The notes: generated by a model not told the origin, from the sequence alone. Positions 9,001-17,589 are shown, numbered from the stretch's first letter. The stretch: 64,000 bases of DNA from Fundicoccus_A sp052115865 (GCF_052115865.1 NZ_JBQKME010000011.1:1-64000); one strand, 5' to 3'. Translations and numbers: made by a program.

Positions 9001-10374
9001 ATTTACAAAACTTTCAAAACGATCGATAACCTCGCCATCTTTCATTTTTACAGCGGCTAACTCGATAATTTTATCATAAACTGATGATAAACCGGTCGTT
9101 TCCACGTCAAAAACCACATAAATAGCATCTTGTAAATCGGTTGGCTGTAAATTAAATGCAATAGGTTCACCATCATTAACCACATTTGCTTCAATACCAT
9201 ATAAAACTTTCACACCGTATTCTTTCCCTGCTGCAAATGCTTCAGGGAAGGCTTGGACCCCAGCATGGTCAGTAATAGCAATGGCTTTATGACCCCATTC
9301 GGCTGCTCTTTTCACTAAATCTTTAGCTGAGTTTGTCGCATCCATTGTACTCATTTGCGTATGGGTATGCAGTTCTATTCTTTTATCATTATCTGGAGCC
9401 TTATCTATTTTTTTAGCTCGCGATATTTTTCGGATACTCCGTGGTTTAAATTCAAGCTCAGAAGTGTAATAGTCTGGTTGCATATCTCCTTCTAAACGAA
9501 TCCATTCACCGACATGAAATTGTTCTAAAGATTCTTTTTTGATGCCACGACCAGAAAGTATTTTAACCGTCACAGAACTTGTATAGTCTGTTATTTTCAT
9601 AATTAAAATAGACATGCCACTTTTTGTCACACGAATTTCCAAATCAAATATATAGCCTTCAATTGTTTGGCGGTACTGGTCGGTGAGTAAATTAACAATT
9701 GGCGTAATCGCTGTATGCGGAATATCCTTTCCAATCGGTAGGACTTCATCCATTTCTTCTTGAACTTTTTGTTGACTTTTACGGGCTTCTTGAACTTCCA
9801 GAGCCTCAGTCAAGCTTTTTTCTTCTTCTAAACTTTGTCTTTTCTCATGGAATTGTTGCTCTTTTTCTAAAAGTTCTTGATCCACGTAATAGTGAAATTC
9901 TAATTCATGAATTCCTACTTGCCCAAGCCTTTTAATAAATAACTCGTGATATTTATTTTGAACTGTATCTACTTGATGTTGTGAAGCTAATCCTACGGAT
10001 AAAGTTTGGCCTTCTAAATTGTAGTTAGCTTGTATCATGGCAGCTTTTAAAAATGGCTTTTCAGCTGCTAATACTGAATAAATGGCGAACCAGTAGTGCG
10101 AAATGACATCAATATCAATCGAATCATTATCAAAGTTCCACCACACCTCAATTTGAGCAATTTCTTCAAAAGCTTTATGAATGTGATGCATAAAAATTTG
10201 ATAGGCGTCTGGATGAATCCGTTTATTTCCTACTAAATAGAAATGCCATTGATTGGTTTGGGCAAAGACATCGACATGATCAATTTCTATATCTTTTAAA
10301 TGAGCTAGTATATCTTGATCTGTAATCTGAATGTGTTCTAATAATATTTCAAATAGTTGACGTTGATCAGCCAT
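6070..10374 (-). CDS. polC: DNA polymerase III alpha subunit, PolC type
   Basis: The Gram-positive replicative polymerase with built-in 3'-5' exonuclease, 1434 residues from the ATG at 10374 (GAGGAGG six bases upstream); the longer frame starting at 10389 is not needed. In order: N-terminal domain, OB fold (about 230-320), PHP domain (IELHTHTQMS near 335), DEDD exonuclease inserted in PHP (VFDVETTG near 420), and the polymerase palm with PDIDLNFSGDYQ carrying catalytic Asp residues. The zinc-type cluster YCTHCQFS and ACPKCGH is present. The extreme C-terminus QLSLF is a sliding-clamp-binding motif. It follows rseP, with a terminator between. The proS gene found between rseP and polC in many Firmicutes is missing here. 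Confidence 0.98.
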   Translation of the reverse strand: MADQRQLFEILLEHIQITDQDILAHLKDIEIDHVDVFAQTNQWHFYLVGNKRIHPDAYQIFMHHIHKAFEEIAQIEVWWNFDNDSIDIDVISHYWFAIYSVLAAEKPFLKAAMIQANYNLEGQTLSVGLASQHQVDTVQNKYHELFIKRLGQVGIHELEFHYYVDQELLEKEQQFHEKRQSLEEEKSLTEALEVQEARKSQQKVQEEMDEVLPIGKDIPHTAITPIVNLLTDQYRQTIEGYIFDLEIRVTKSGMSILIMKITDYTSSVTVKILSGRGIKKESLEQFHVGEWIRLEGDMQPDYYTSELEFKPRSIRKISRAKKIDKAPDNDKRIELHTHTQMSTMDATNSAKDLVKRAAEWGHKAIAITDHAGVQAFPEAFAAGKEYGVKVLYGIEANVVNDGEPIAFNLQPTDLQDAIYVVFDVETTGLSSVYDKIIELAAVKMKDGEVIDRFESFVNPGHPLAAFTTELTGITDAMLADAPTIDAVLPKFAEFSKDTILVAHNATFDIGFINQGYKQLGLDPVTEGVIDTLELSRLVNSNLKTHRLNTLAKHYNIVLEQHHRAIYDSETTGYILLKLLEQARNDFNMTHHNQLNDQMGRNGSYKQSRPFHVTILAKNQEGLKSLFKIISASNIDYFYRVPRVPRSLLNKYKENLLVGTACHDGEVFTAMMQKGYEEAAELVDYYDYIEVQPKSVYEPLIADETISNEADLEKILKNMIRLGEEKNKPVVATGNVHYLDEKDSIYREILHRSMKVNANRKLEMPEVHFRTTDEMLEDFSFLGEEKAYEIVVKNTQKIADLIDEVEVIKSKLYTPIIEGSDEEIRKLSYDKAHEMYGEELPEIVEHRIEKELNSIISNGFSVIYLISQKLVHKSNEDGYLVGSRGSVGSSLVATLTGITEVNPLPPHYYCTHCQFSEFFTDGSVKSGYDLEEKACPKCGHILSNEGQDIPFETFLGFYGDKVPDIDLNFSGDYQPKAHAYTKDLFGEDYVYRAGTISTVAEKTAFGYVKGYLEVEPQQIPQAEKERLAKGITGVKKTTGQHPGGIIVIPDYLDVYDFTPIQYPADDVNSEWKTTHFDFHSIHDNVLKLDILGHDDPTHIRMLQDLSGIDPKTLPPTDPDVMKIFSGTEILGVTPEQIFSETGTLGVPEFGTSFVRGMLAESKPKNFAELLQISGLSHGTDVWLGNAQELIRKGIAPLAQVIGCRDDIMVTLQHYGIEDGVAFKIMESVRKGKGIPDDWQAIMREHKVPEWYIESCLKIKYMFPKAHATAYVLMALRVAYFKVHYPLYHYAAHFSVRAVDFDLVAMSQGKEMVKRRIREIHGKGLDASPKEKTLVTVLEVANEMLERGFKFQMVSLEKSDAENFIIEGDTLIPPFRAIPGLGISVAQQIIKAREEAPFLSKEDVQKRGKVSKTIIEYLTEHGVLNGLPDEDQLSLF

Positions 10375-10394
10375 CTTACTCCTCCTCAACTAAA

Positions 10395-10424
10395 AAGGAT
10401 GTCCTTCATTAAGAAGTCATCCTT
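10395..10424 (-). terminator. intergenic terminator between rseP and polC
   Basis: On the minus strand AAGGATG and CATCCTT form a stem followed by a short T run, only about 20 bases before the polC start. It probably attenuates read-through from rseP into polC. Confidence 0.65.
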
Positions 10425-10459
10425 AAATGTTTTTTAAAATGTTGCAATGAAAGCAAACT

Positions 10460-11722
10460 CTAGAAAAATGCACGCATAATATCATTCCAAGTAACAGCAA
10501 TCATAAAGACAAACATGATACCTACCCCAATTAAGGTAATGATACCCTCTTTTTCTTGATCTAAAGGTTTTCCACGAACCGCTTCAATGAGGTTTAATAA
10601 GATTTTCCCTCCATCAAGCGCTGGGATTGGTAATAAATTTAATAAACCTATATTGGCACTCAACATAGCTAAAAAGCTAACAATAACAACAAATCCATAA
10701 TCGACTACTTCGTTTGTCATTTGTGCCATTGCAACAGGACCACCAAATTGATTAATATCAAAGCCATTGGTAATCATACCGCCTAAAACACCTAAAATAC
10801 TTGTGATAACCCGCCAAGTTTCAGTAAAACCATAGGCAATACGATCGATGAAGCCATTTTTAACTGCAACTGAAACACCAATTTGACCAATTGATTCTCC
10901 TGCTTCATTTGTCACTGTATTTACTTGCACAGGGATATCCAATACTTCATCGCCACGTTCTATTTGAAAATTCAATTCTTCTCCCGCGGAAGCTGCAATA
11001 AACTGCTGTAAGTCTACCCAACTATCTACTGTTTCATCATTTATCGCTATGACGTGGTCGCCATCTTGTAAACCAGCAGCCTGGGCGGGACTATCTTCAA
11101 TAACCGTTCCAATAGTACTTGAATTAGATGGAATGCTTGGAACTAAAAAAGCAAATAAAGCAAAAAAGATAATTGAAAGAATAAAATTATTTACTGGACC
11201 TGCAATGTTCGTTAAGATTTTATTTCCGACTGATGCAGATTCATAACGACTTTCAATAGGTGCAACCATCACATTCGTACCATCTTCTTCAATAATACGG
11301 CAATCTTTCGCAACACTAAAAACTTTTGGTTCGTCATGACCAGGTTGATAAACACGCATGGACATCTCACGAGCTAAATCAACTTCATCGACTTGTGCGG
11401 GCATTTCATTTGGTTCTGCTTTTTCACTTGTATTAATGATACTAACTTGGTTGTTCTCATTAAAGGTAAGACCGACTTCCATTCCTGGACGAACATTATC
11501 TTCCTCATTTAAGCCAGCAAGACGAACATATCCACCTAAAGGTAACATTCTTATTGTATAAGTTGTACCGTCTTTGCCTTGTTTAGCAAATAATTTTGGC
11601 CCCATTCCTAAGGCAAATTCACGGACTAAAATCCCAGCTCGACGTGCAAAGTAAAAGTGTCCAAACTCATGAAAGACGACTATGATAGAAAAAATAATTA
11701 AAAATGTAATTAATGTTTGCAA
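10460..11722 (-). CDS. rseP: site-2 intramembrane zinc protease RseP/RasP
   Basis: A 420-residue M50-family protease of the membrane that cuts transmembrane segments of anti-sigma factors, signal-peptide remnants or pheromone precursors. HEFGH at about residues 18-22 binds zinc; the second zinc-ligand region is LLPIPALDGGK near residue 360. A PDZ domain sits near residues 195-280 and there are four membrane spans. The start is TTG at 11722, with GGGGTG about eight bases upstream. It lies directly after cdsA as in most Firmicutes, but dxr, usually between them in MEP-pathway organisms, is absent. Confidence 0.95.
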   Translation of the reverse strand: MQTLITFLIIFSIIVVFHEFGHFYFARRAGILVREFALGMGPKLFAKQGKDGTTYTIRMLPLGGYVRLAGLNEEDNVRPGMEVGLTFNENNQVSIINTSEKAEPNEMPAQVDEVDLAREMSMRVYQPGHDEPKVFSVAKDCRIIEEDGTNVMVAPIESRYESASVGNKILTNIAGPVNNFILSIIFFALFAFLVPSIPSNSSTIGTVIEDSPAQAAGLQDGDHVIAINDETVDSWVDLQQFIAASAGEELNFQIERGDEVLDIPVQVNTVTNEAGESIGQIGVSVAVKNGFIDRIAYGFTETWRVITSILGVLGGMITNGFDINQFGGPVAMAQMTNEVVDYGFVVIVSFLAMLSANIGLLNLLPIPALDGGKILLNLIEAVRGKPLDQEKEGIITLIGVGIMFVFMIAVTWNDIMRAFF

Positions 11723-11736
11723 ATTTTATAACACCC

Positions 11737-12531
11737 CTACCTAAAAAAGTTTAACCATATCATTAACATAAAACTAGCAAAAATCGTACTATCAAATCGG
11801 TCTAAAACTCCACCATGGCCTGGAATAAGTTTCCCCGAATCTTTAACGCCAAAATGTCGTTTGTAAGCCGATTCAACTAAGTCGCCTAATTGACCGACTA
11901 AGGATAAGGCTATCGTTAGAATCCAAACATGGTTTGCTCCACCAAGATTAGGTTTTACGAACCAAACATAAAGTGAACTTACTATAAAAGCCGATACTGT
12001 ACCGCCAATAAAGCCTTCAACAGTTTTATTTGGACTAATTTCAGGCGCTAATTTTCTTTCACCAAATACCCTTCCAAAAAAATATGCCCCAATATCCGTT
12101 GACCAGATAACAGCAAATTGATAAATAATCGTTTTTAAACCCAGATCTCTAATAGATATTAAAAAGCGAAAACCAAAGCCGACATATAAGATACTAAAAA
12201 CCAAAACGGCAGCATCTTCAAAGTTAAAAGTATTGTGTCGTGCTACCGTTAAAACAAGTAATACGATACAGTAAATATAAAAAATAAATTGTTGGTTACC
12301 ACTACCTAAAAATTTAAATAAATAATTTTCTGGTAAAATAATAAGAGCTAAAGCCAAGGTAGATAAGACACCAATAATGTTGTTATAATCAATTTGTTTC
12401 ATACGGGCTAATTCAAATAAACCAATAGCACCGAGCACTAACATAAAATAAGCAAAGTAATGGCCACCAGCCAAGATAAAAGGTAGGAAAACGGCTAGCG
12501 CTAATATAGCACTGATAATTCTTATTTTCAT
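11737..12531 (-). CDS. cdsA: phosphatidate cytidylyltransferase
   Basis: A 264-residue multi-span membrane enzyme making CDP-diacylglycerol from CTP and phosphatidate, the branch point for phospholipid head groups. The family signature SAYKRHFGVKDSG...PGHGGVLDRFDS is at the C-terminus. It sits in the uppS-cdsA-rseP order. The window holds a second, CarS-type CDP-lipid synthase at 29824, so this organism probably has two CDP-lipid-forming enzymes. Confidence 0.97.
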   Translation of the reverse strand: MKIRIISAILALAVFLPFILAGGHYFAYFMLVLGAIGLFELARMKQIDYNNIIGVLSTLALALIILPENYLFKFLGSGNQQFIFYIYCIVLLVLTVARHNTFNFEDAAVLVFSILYVGFGFRFLISIRDLGLKTIIYQFAVIWSTDIGAYFFGRVFGERKLAPEISPNKTVEGFIGGTVSAFIVSSLYVWFVKPNLGGANHVWILTIALSLVGQLGDLVESAYKRHFGVKDSGKLIPGHGGVLDRFDSTIFASFMLMIWLNFFR

Positions 12532-12542
12532 ATCATCACCTT

Positions 12543-13271
12543 TTAGCCCTTTACTTTCCCAAAGCGGCGATCACGCTGAATGTAACTTTCAATAGCAGTA
12601 TCTAAATGACTAGAATCAAAATCAGGCCATAATACGTCTGTAAAATAGAATTCACTATAAGCAGCTTGCCACAGTAAAAAATTACTTAATCGCTGTTCTC
12701 CAGAAGTCCGGATTAACAAATCAGGTGCAGCTAATTCTCCATATCTTGCGGTTGTTAAAAAACTTTCGATGAGTTCAGCTGAAATACTTTCAACATCTAA
12801 TTCATGATGACTGACAGCTTTAGCAATTTCAACGACAGCATCCGTAATTTCTTGTCTTGCCCCATAATTTAAAGCAAAGTTTAGAACCATGCCTTGGCAG
12901 TGTTTAGTTCTTTCTGCCGCTGACACCACAATATCATATGTTTTTTGAGGTAAGGCAGTAATATCACCAATCCATTCGACACGAACATCATTTTTGATCA
13001 GCTCAGGTAAGAATGAATCGAAGAAATCTTTAGGTAACTTCATTAAATAATTGACTTCATCTTGAGGACGACCCCAATTTTCTGTTGAGAAAGCATAAAC
13101 CGTCAGAATTTTAATACCTAATTCATTTGCCCGAATGGTTACTTTTTTTATCGTTTCAACACCTTTACGGTGACCTGCGACGCGAGGTAAAAAGCGTTTT
13201 TTTGCCCATCTACCATTGCCATCCATAATAATGGCTACATGTTTAGGCACACGTTCTTTATCTATTGCCAT
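12543..13271 (-). CDS. uppS: undecaprenyl diphosphate synthase (isoprenyl transferase)
   Basis: A 242-residue cis-prenyltransferase that extends FPP to the C55 carrier used for cell-wall synthesis. MDGNGRWAKKR (about residues 16-26), the FSTENWGRP region and the C-terminal RTSGEQRLSNFLLWQ motif are all present. The ATG at 13271 has AAAGGAG upstream. The stop lies 12 bases before cdsA, so the two are translated from one message. The neighbouring order frr-uppS-cdsA is conserved in Firmicutes. Confidence 0.97.
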   Translation of the reverse strand: MAIDKERVPKHVAIIMDGNGRWAKKRFLPRVAGHRKGVETIKKVTIRANELGIKILTVYAFSTENWGRPQDEVNYLMKLPKDFFDSFLPELIKNDVRVEWIGDITALPQKTYDIVVSAAERTKHCQGMVLNFALNYGARQEITDAVVEIAKAVSHHELDVESISAELIESFLTTARYGELAAPDLLIRTSGEQRLSNFLLWQAAYSEFYFTDVLWPDFDSSHLDTAIESYIQRDRRFGKVKG

Positions 13272-13402
13272 AACAATCTCCTTTAATCCTCTGTCATTTA
13301 TTCTTACTAATTATAACAAAAGCAATCCATGATACCTATTGTTTTCTCAAGAATTAACTTCTTTAGAACATTTTTAATCATTGTCCTAAGAAAAAGCAAA
13401 AA

Positions 13403-13455
13403 GAACATTCAGAATCGCAAACTTTCATCCAACCAGTTAGCTTTTCTAAATGTTC
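13403..13455 (-). terminator. terminator after frr
   Basis: On the minus strand GAACATTTAGAA and TTCTGAATGTTC form a stem with a large loop holding a smaller AACTGGTT stem, followed by TTTTTG. It separates frr from uppS. Confidence 0.75.
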
Positions 13456-13472
13456 AATTTAGGCTAAAAATT

Positions 13473-14033
13473 TTAGTTATTTAAAATTTCGTCTTCTTTT
13501 ACTTTGGTTATTTTTTCAATTTCTGCAATAAAGTCATCGGTTATTTTTTGGATATCGCGTTCGTAATCGCGAACATCATCCGTCGTTAATTCATTATTTT
13601 TTTCCATCTTTTTAGCTGTATCAAGAATATCACGTCGGATATTACGGACAGCAATTTTAGCATTTTCTTGTTCTTTACCAACAACTTTAACTAATTCTTC
13701 ACGACGTTCTTTTGTTAAAGCTGGGATAACAAGTCGAATAACATTGCCATCGTTGGATGGATTAATCCCAATATCACTTTGTAAAATAGCTTTTTCAATA
13801 TCGCTAAGACTATTTTTATCATAAGGAGTAACCAGTAACATGCGCGCTTCTGGAATTGTGATACTTGCTAATTGGTTTAATGGTGTCGGAATCCCATAAT
13901 ATAAAACATTCACGCGGTCTAATACACTTGCGTTAGCAACGCCTGCACGGATTGTTCCTAATTCTCTTTGATACGCCTCGACTGATTTTTCCATTCTCGA
14001 ACGAGCGTCTTTTAACAAATTATCTGATGCCAT
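13473..14033 (-). CDS. frr: ribosome recycling factor
   Basis: A 186-residue RRF, the standard length, that splits post-termination ribosomes with EF-G. It has conserved helices including RSRMEKSVEAYQREL and the closing block DDFIAEIEKITKVKEDEILN. The ATG at 14033 has AGGAGG ten bases upstream; the frame open from 14060 begins before the ribosome binding site. Normally frr directly follows pyrH, but here about 3.5 kb with two unrelated genes separates them. Confidence 0.97.
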   Translation of the reverse strand: MASDNLLKDARSRMEKSVEAYQRELGTIRAGVANASVLDRVNVLYYGIPTPLNQLASITIPEARMLLVTPYDKNSLSDIEKAILQSDIGINPSNDGNVIRLVIPALTKERREELVKVVGKEQENAKIAVRNIRRDILDTAKKMEKNNELTTDDVRDYERDIQKITDDFIAEIEKITKVKEDEILNN

Positions 14034-14146
14034 TTTTGTAAATCCTCCTGTGAAATACATTTATACTTAATATTATAACATAAGACATATTCTTACGATA
14101 GCCATTAGAAAAATTGTGACTATTACAAAAAAATTTTTAAAACTAC

Positions 14147-14174
14147 TTGCATCTTGAAAATATTTTGCTAAAAT
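14147..14174 (+). promoter_or_regulatory. promoter of the M28 peptidase leader
   Basis: TTGCAT (14147-14152) and TAAAAT (14169-14174) with a 16-base spacer. The predicted transcript starts near 14181 and leads into a long structured leader. Confidence 0.55.
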
Positions 14175-14180
14175 AAAACT

Positions 14181-14479
14181 GATTTAAAAGAAAGACCTCT
14201 TTCGAATAAATCACTAAGCTTTGAATTACCTAGAGTAGATAATACTTTTAATGGCCATACGGACAGCCAGGGTCAATGCCGACTTAGCGATATTCGTATC
14301 GTGTTGTTATGGATGAAAATCCAGAAGTTTTTGTAAGTTTTTACTTACTTAGATGCATTCATGGAGTCTCATGAATAGTCAACACACTCATATAGAGGAT
14401 TTACTTTCTTTTATGCGCAGAGAGAAAGTATATAGATGATTGATTATTTTTTTAACTCCTATCTTATAGGAGTTTTTTT
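14181..14479 (+). promoter_or_regulatory. structured RNA leader ending in a terminator (orphan riboswitch or small RNA)
   Basis: About 300 bases with many strong local stems: CGATA-TTCG-TATCG (near 14288), TGGAT-GAAA-ATCCA with a GNRA loop (near 14310), GTAAG/CTTAC, ATTCATG/CATGAAT (near 14357), and ACTTTCT/AGAAAGT (near 14402). The last is an intrinsic terminator, AACTCCTA/TAGGAGTT with a T run (14454-14479), about 40 bases before the peptidase start. I see no T-box GGGTGG, S-box, lysine, TPP or other core I know. It could be an unrecognised riboswitch or a free-standing small RNA. Confidence 0.55.
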
Positions 14480-14516
14480 GATTTTATGAATAAATCACCA
14501 TCATAGGAGGTATCAC

Positions 14517-16652
14517 ATGAAGAAAAATATCTTTATAAAAAAATTATTTGTTTCCCTAACTACTCTCTCTCTTTTACCTGTAACTAGAATTTTTGCACAA
14601 GAATCTGAATCAACATTTGAAAACATTAACCAGTCATACTTAGAAGTGATTGACACAAGCTATGGTTATAATATTGCCATTGAGTTAGGAAAATTTGGCA
14701 CACATGAAAGCCTAGGCTATCGTCCTGCAGGATCACAAGCAGAACATGATGCAGCAGAGTATTTATTTAATGAAATGGAATCGTTAGGATTGGCTAACGT
14801 TTCTAAAGACGTTTTCTCAGTAGATGCATGGACTTTTGAAAAAGCAGATTTAAGCTTTACTGATGTTGATGGCAATGAATACCAAGCCATGTTAGGCGGC
14901 TATCAAGTTAATTTTAATACAGAAGGTCCAAAAGAATTTGACATTATTTATGCTGGCAAAGGGACAGAAGCAGAATTAGCTGAATTAGATATCGAAGGGA
15001 AATTTTTACTAGTAGACATTAATCAAAGAGAAGAATGGTGGGTAACCTACCCGGCGCTACAAGCAAAATATAAAGGAGCAGCTGGTGTTATCGTTGTCCA
15101 AGAAGCTAGCTTTGGAGAAATTAGTCCTGATTCATTAAATGCTAATGATTTTTGTGGGCCAGATGATGCACCTGCTTTTTCAATGTCACAAACTGATGCT
15201 AATGCGTTAAAAGAAGTATTAGCAGCCAACGATAATCAAACAACCATAACATTAGATGCTGTTTCTACGGTAGACCAAGATGCAGAAGCTTATAATATTA
15301 TTGGAGAAATTCCAGGTAAAAATACCGAAGAATCAATTATTATTTCAGCGCATTACGATGCTTATTTTGAGGGCTTCCAAGACAATAGTATTGCAGTCGG
15401 TTTAATGCTAGGTATTGCAAAAGCAATGTTAGACAGTGATTATCAACCTGAACGTAATATTATTTTCTTTGCAGTAGCTGCTGAAGAATGGGGAGCAGTT
15501 GATACTCGTTACGACTGGTCAAACGGGGCTTACAACCAATTATTCAGTATTCGTCCTGAATGGCAAGATCAAGCAATGTTTAATATTAACTTTGAAATGC
15601 CGGCGGTTGATTTCTATGACCACCATCAATTACTAACCGTTACTGAAATGACACCATTTATTCAAACTTTTATTGATCAGTTACCAGAACTCAATGAAGC
15701 TTCAGCTAAAGGAGTTGAAATTGTTAGTCCATTAACCACCTGGGCAGATGACTGGTCATTCTCAATTGCAGGTATTCCTTCTGTGCGTAATGATTTTACT
15801 GATGCAGACTTTGGTATCACCACTTATCATACTGAATTTGATAACAAAGAAACCTATGACGAAACTATTTTTGAATTTAACCATATGTTATACGGATTGT
15901 TAGCTTTACACTATGACCGTACAGCCGTTTTACCTGTTGATTTCAATCAAACATTAAACCTTATGGAAGCATCTATTCAATCAGATGTTTATCAAGATTT
16001 TTCTAATGATGAAAATAAAGTTCAAGCATCTGTTGATGATTTGCGTCCATTAATTGATGAATTAAACACCCTAGTTTCAACTCAAAATGAAGCTTATTAT
16101 CAAGCCTTAAATAATCAACAGTTAGATGAAGCACAAACCATCTACAATGAAACACGAGAATTAAACAAGGGGATTAAATCAATTTACCGTTATGTTCAAG
16201 ATAATTTTGCTAAATTAACTTGGGAAGATGTTCAAAAATTTCCACATGAATTAGCTGCTAGCAATTTGGAAAACTTGATCCAAAGTAAAACAGCCTTAGA
16301 AGATAGCAATCCAAATGTAGCTTTAGATGACCATTTATGGTTAGTTGACAATAACTGGTATGCCTATCATTTTAGCCGTGAAGTTTATGACCATACAACC
16401 AATTATGTCATGGAACAAGATGATGAACGTCTGTTCTGGGGTGCTGGTCGTGTCGTAGGACACCTTGATTTATATGATTTAATCAAACAATTACAGCAAA
16501 AAGCGAATGATTCAGAAGCTGATTTTTCAGCAGAAATCAACACATTGGATGAAGCAATCACAAGCCAAACTTCACTTTTACAAGAGCTCGTTCAAAAAGA
16601 AGTAACCGACTTAGAAACAATTAAAACCATGGTTTCAGAACTTTTGAACTAA
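14517..16652 (+). CDS. secreted M28-family metallopeptidase (aminopeptidase) with PA domain
   Basis: A 711-residue exported zinc peptidase. The signal peptide (residues 1-24) has a lysine-rich start and a cut expected after IFA. A PA (protease-associated) domain lies at about 135-250, and the catalytic M28 domain at about 255-465. Likely metal ligands are in HYDAYFEG, the DNS turn, AAEEWG (catalytic Glu), FEMPAVD and YHTEFDN. The long helical C-terminal part (about 475-711) is of unknown role and probably faces the wall. It is flanked by a structured leader and a terminator of its own, so it is a single-gene unit on the strand opposite its neighbours. It sits inside the pyrH-frr junction. The substrate peptide is unknown. 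Confidence 0.9.
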   Translation: MKKNIFIKKLFVSLTTLSLLPVTRIFAQESESTFENINQSYLEVIDTSYGYNIAIELGKFGTHESLGYRPAGSQAEHDAAEYLFNEMESLGLANVSKDVFSVDAWTFEKADLSFTDVDGNEYQAMLGGYQVNFNTEGPKEFDIIYAGKGTEAELAELDIEGKFLLVDINQREEWWVTYPALQAKYKGAAGVIVVQEASFGEISPDSLNANDFCGPDDAPAFSMSQTDANALKEVLAANDNQTTITLDAVSTVDQDAEAYNIIGEIPGKNTEESIIISAHYDAYFEGFQDNSIAVGLMLGIAKAMLDSDYQPERNIIFFAVAAEEWGAVDTRYDWSNGAYNQLFSIRPEWQDQAMFNINFEMPAVDFYDHHQLLTVTEMTPFIQTFIDQLPELNEASAKGVEIVSPLTTWADDWSFSIAGIPSVRNDFTDADFGITTYHTEFDNKETYDETIFEFNHMLYGLLALHYDRTAVLPVDFNQTLNLMEASIQSDVYQDFSNDENKVQASVDDLRPLIDELNTLVSTQNEAYYQALNNQQLDEAQTIYNETRELNKGIKSIYRYVQDNFAKLTWEDVQKFPHELAASNLENLIQSKTALEDSNPNVALDDHLWLVDNNWYAYHFSREVYDHTTNYVMEQDDERLFWGAGRVVGHLDLYDLIKQLQQKANDSEADFSAEINTLDEAITSQTSLLQELVQKEVTDLETIKTMVSELLN

Positions 16653-16702
16653 AATAAATATCCCTGAAGCAAACGAAATGTGTGCTTTAGGGATATTTTT
16701 TA
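16653..16702. terminator. bidirectional terminator, M28 peptidase / sirtuin
   Basis: ATATCCCTGAAGCA (from 16658) pairs with TGCTTTAGGGATAT (to about 16696), with T runs on both strands. The left arm includes the dispersed motif core AATAAATATC (16653-16662) and the right arm a near copy. Confidence 0.85.
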
Positions 16703-17455
16703 TTTGATGGGAAAGTTATAAAATCGATTCAACTCCGCAAAAGTTTCACCCACTGGTGCTTCAATATACAAATCAACATTCAATTGATCAACCGCTAATT
16801 TTTCAGTATTAATAATAACAACGCGTCGACCTTTAAACTCATAAATCAGTCGATTGGCTGGAAAAACCGTTAATGAAGTTCCAGCTATTATGAGTAAATC
16901 TGATTTTTGAATGGTTGTTTTTGTTTTTTCTAAGTTCTCTGGTTGAACATTTTCACCAAAAAATACAACACCTGGCCTTACAATCCCATTATCGACGTAA
17001 CATCGAGGCACATTATCTTTATCTCTTTGAAGCTCACTCGGTAAATAAACACGTTGACAATCCATGCAATACCAAGAACGTCCACTTCCATGTAACTCAA
17101 GTACCCAGCGGTGGCCTGCTCTTTGGTGTAAACCATCCACATTTTGTGTAATGACCCGGATATCATGCCCACTCTTTTCAAATTCAGCTAACATTTTATG
17201 TGCTAGATTCGGTTCAATGATACGTCGTTCAGGTTCTGGTCGATTAAAAAATTCTACCGGATTACTTTGTATATATCGACGATTCATAATCTTTTTGGGA
17301 TCTTGTCGATTCTCTTCCATTTTGGTGTAGGTTCCTTCACTTGAGCGATAGTCCGGTATACCTGATTCAGTCGAAACACCTGCTCCTCCAAAAAAAGTAA
17401 TAATCTTTGCTTCTTCAATATATTGTTGCAATCGCTTAAGATGTTTCTCTTTCAA
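16700..17455 (-). CDS. Sir2-family NAD-dependent protein deacylase
   Basis: A 251-residue sirtuin that removes acyl groups from lysine using NAD. The NAD site GAGVSTESGIPDYRS is at about residues 24-38, TQNVDGLH near 103-110, the catalytic His is His122 in LELHGSG, and RPGVVFFGE lies near 160. The structural zinc site is unusual: Cys130, Cys133 and Cys152 are present, but the fourth Cys of the family pattern C-x2-C is Asp155 (RCYVDNG). It lies between pyrH and frr, where no gene is usually found. Substrates may include acetylated metabolic enzymes; nothing nearby points to a specific target. The start has an AGGAGG-like site upstream. Confidence 0.92.
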   Translation of the reverse strand: MKEKHLKRLQQYIEEAKIITFFGGAGVSTESGIPDYRSSEGTYTKMEENRQDPKKIMNRRYIQSNPVEFFNRPEPERRIIEPNLAHKMLAEFEKSGHDIRVITQNVDGLHQRAGHRWVLELHGSGRSWYCMDCQRVYLPSELQRDKDNVPRCYVDNGIVRPGVVFFGENVQPENLEKTKTTIQKSDLLIIAGTSLTVFPANRLIYEFKGRRVVIINTEKLAVDQLNVDLYIEAPVGETFAELNRFYNFPIK

Positions 17456-17547
17456 ATTTACCCTCCTTTCTCTGCTTCAAATAATAGCTAATCATTCTAA
17501 TTATAGCCTAGACACAATGTAATGACATCTTTTCGGATTTGAGCATC

Positions 17548-17581
17548 AAAAAAGGAATTAATCCAAAGTTGAATTAATTCC
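17548..17581 (-). terminator. terminator after pyrH
   Basis: On the minus strand GGAATTAAT and ATTAATTCC form a stem followed by TTTTTTG. The sequence just before the stem holds AATATTTATT, a near match to the dispersed motif. Confidence 0.8.
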
Positions 17582-17589
17582 AATATTTA

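Noticed and set aside
10395..10424. Ribosomal protein leader or riboswitch between rseP and polC
   Set aside because: Only a simple terminator stem is present in a short gap.
14181..14479. Lysine, S-box, TPP or Mn riboswitch
   Set aside because: I tried to match the known core sequences and found none; left as unclassified.
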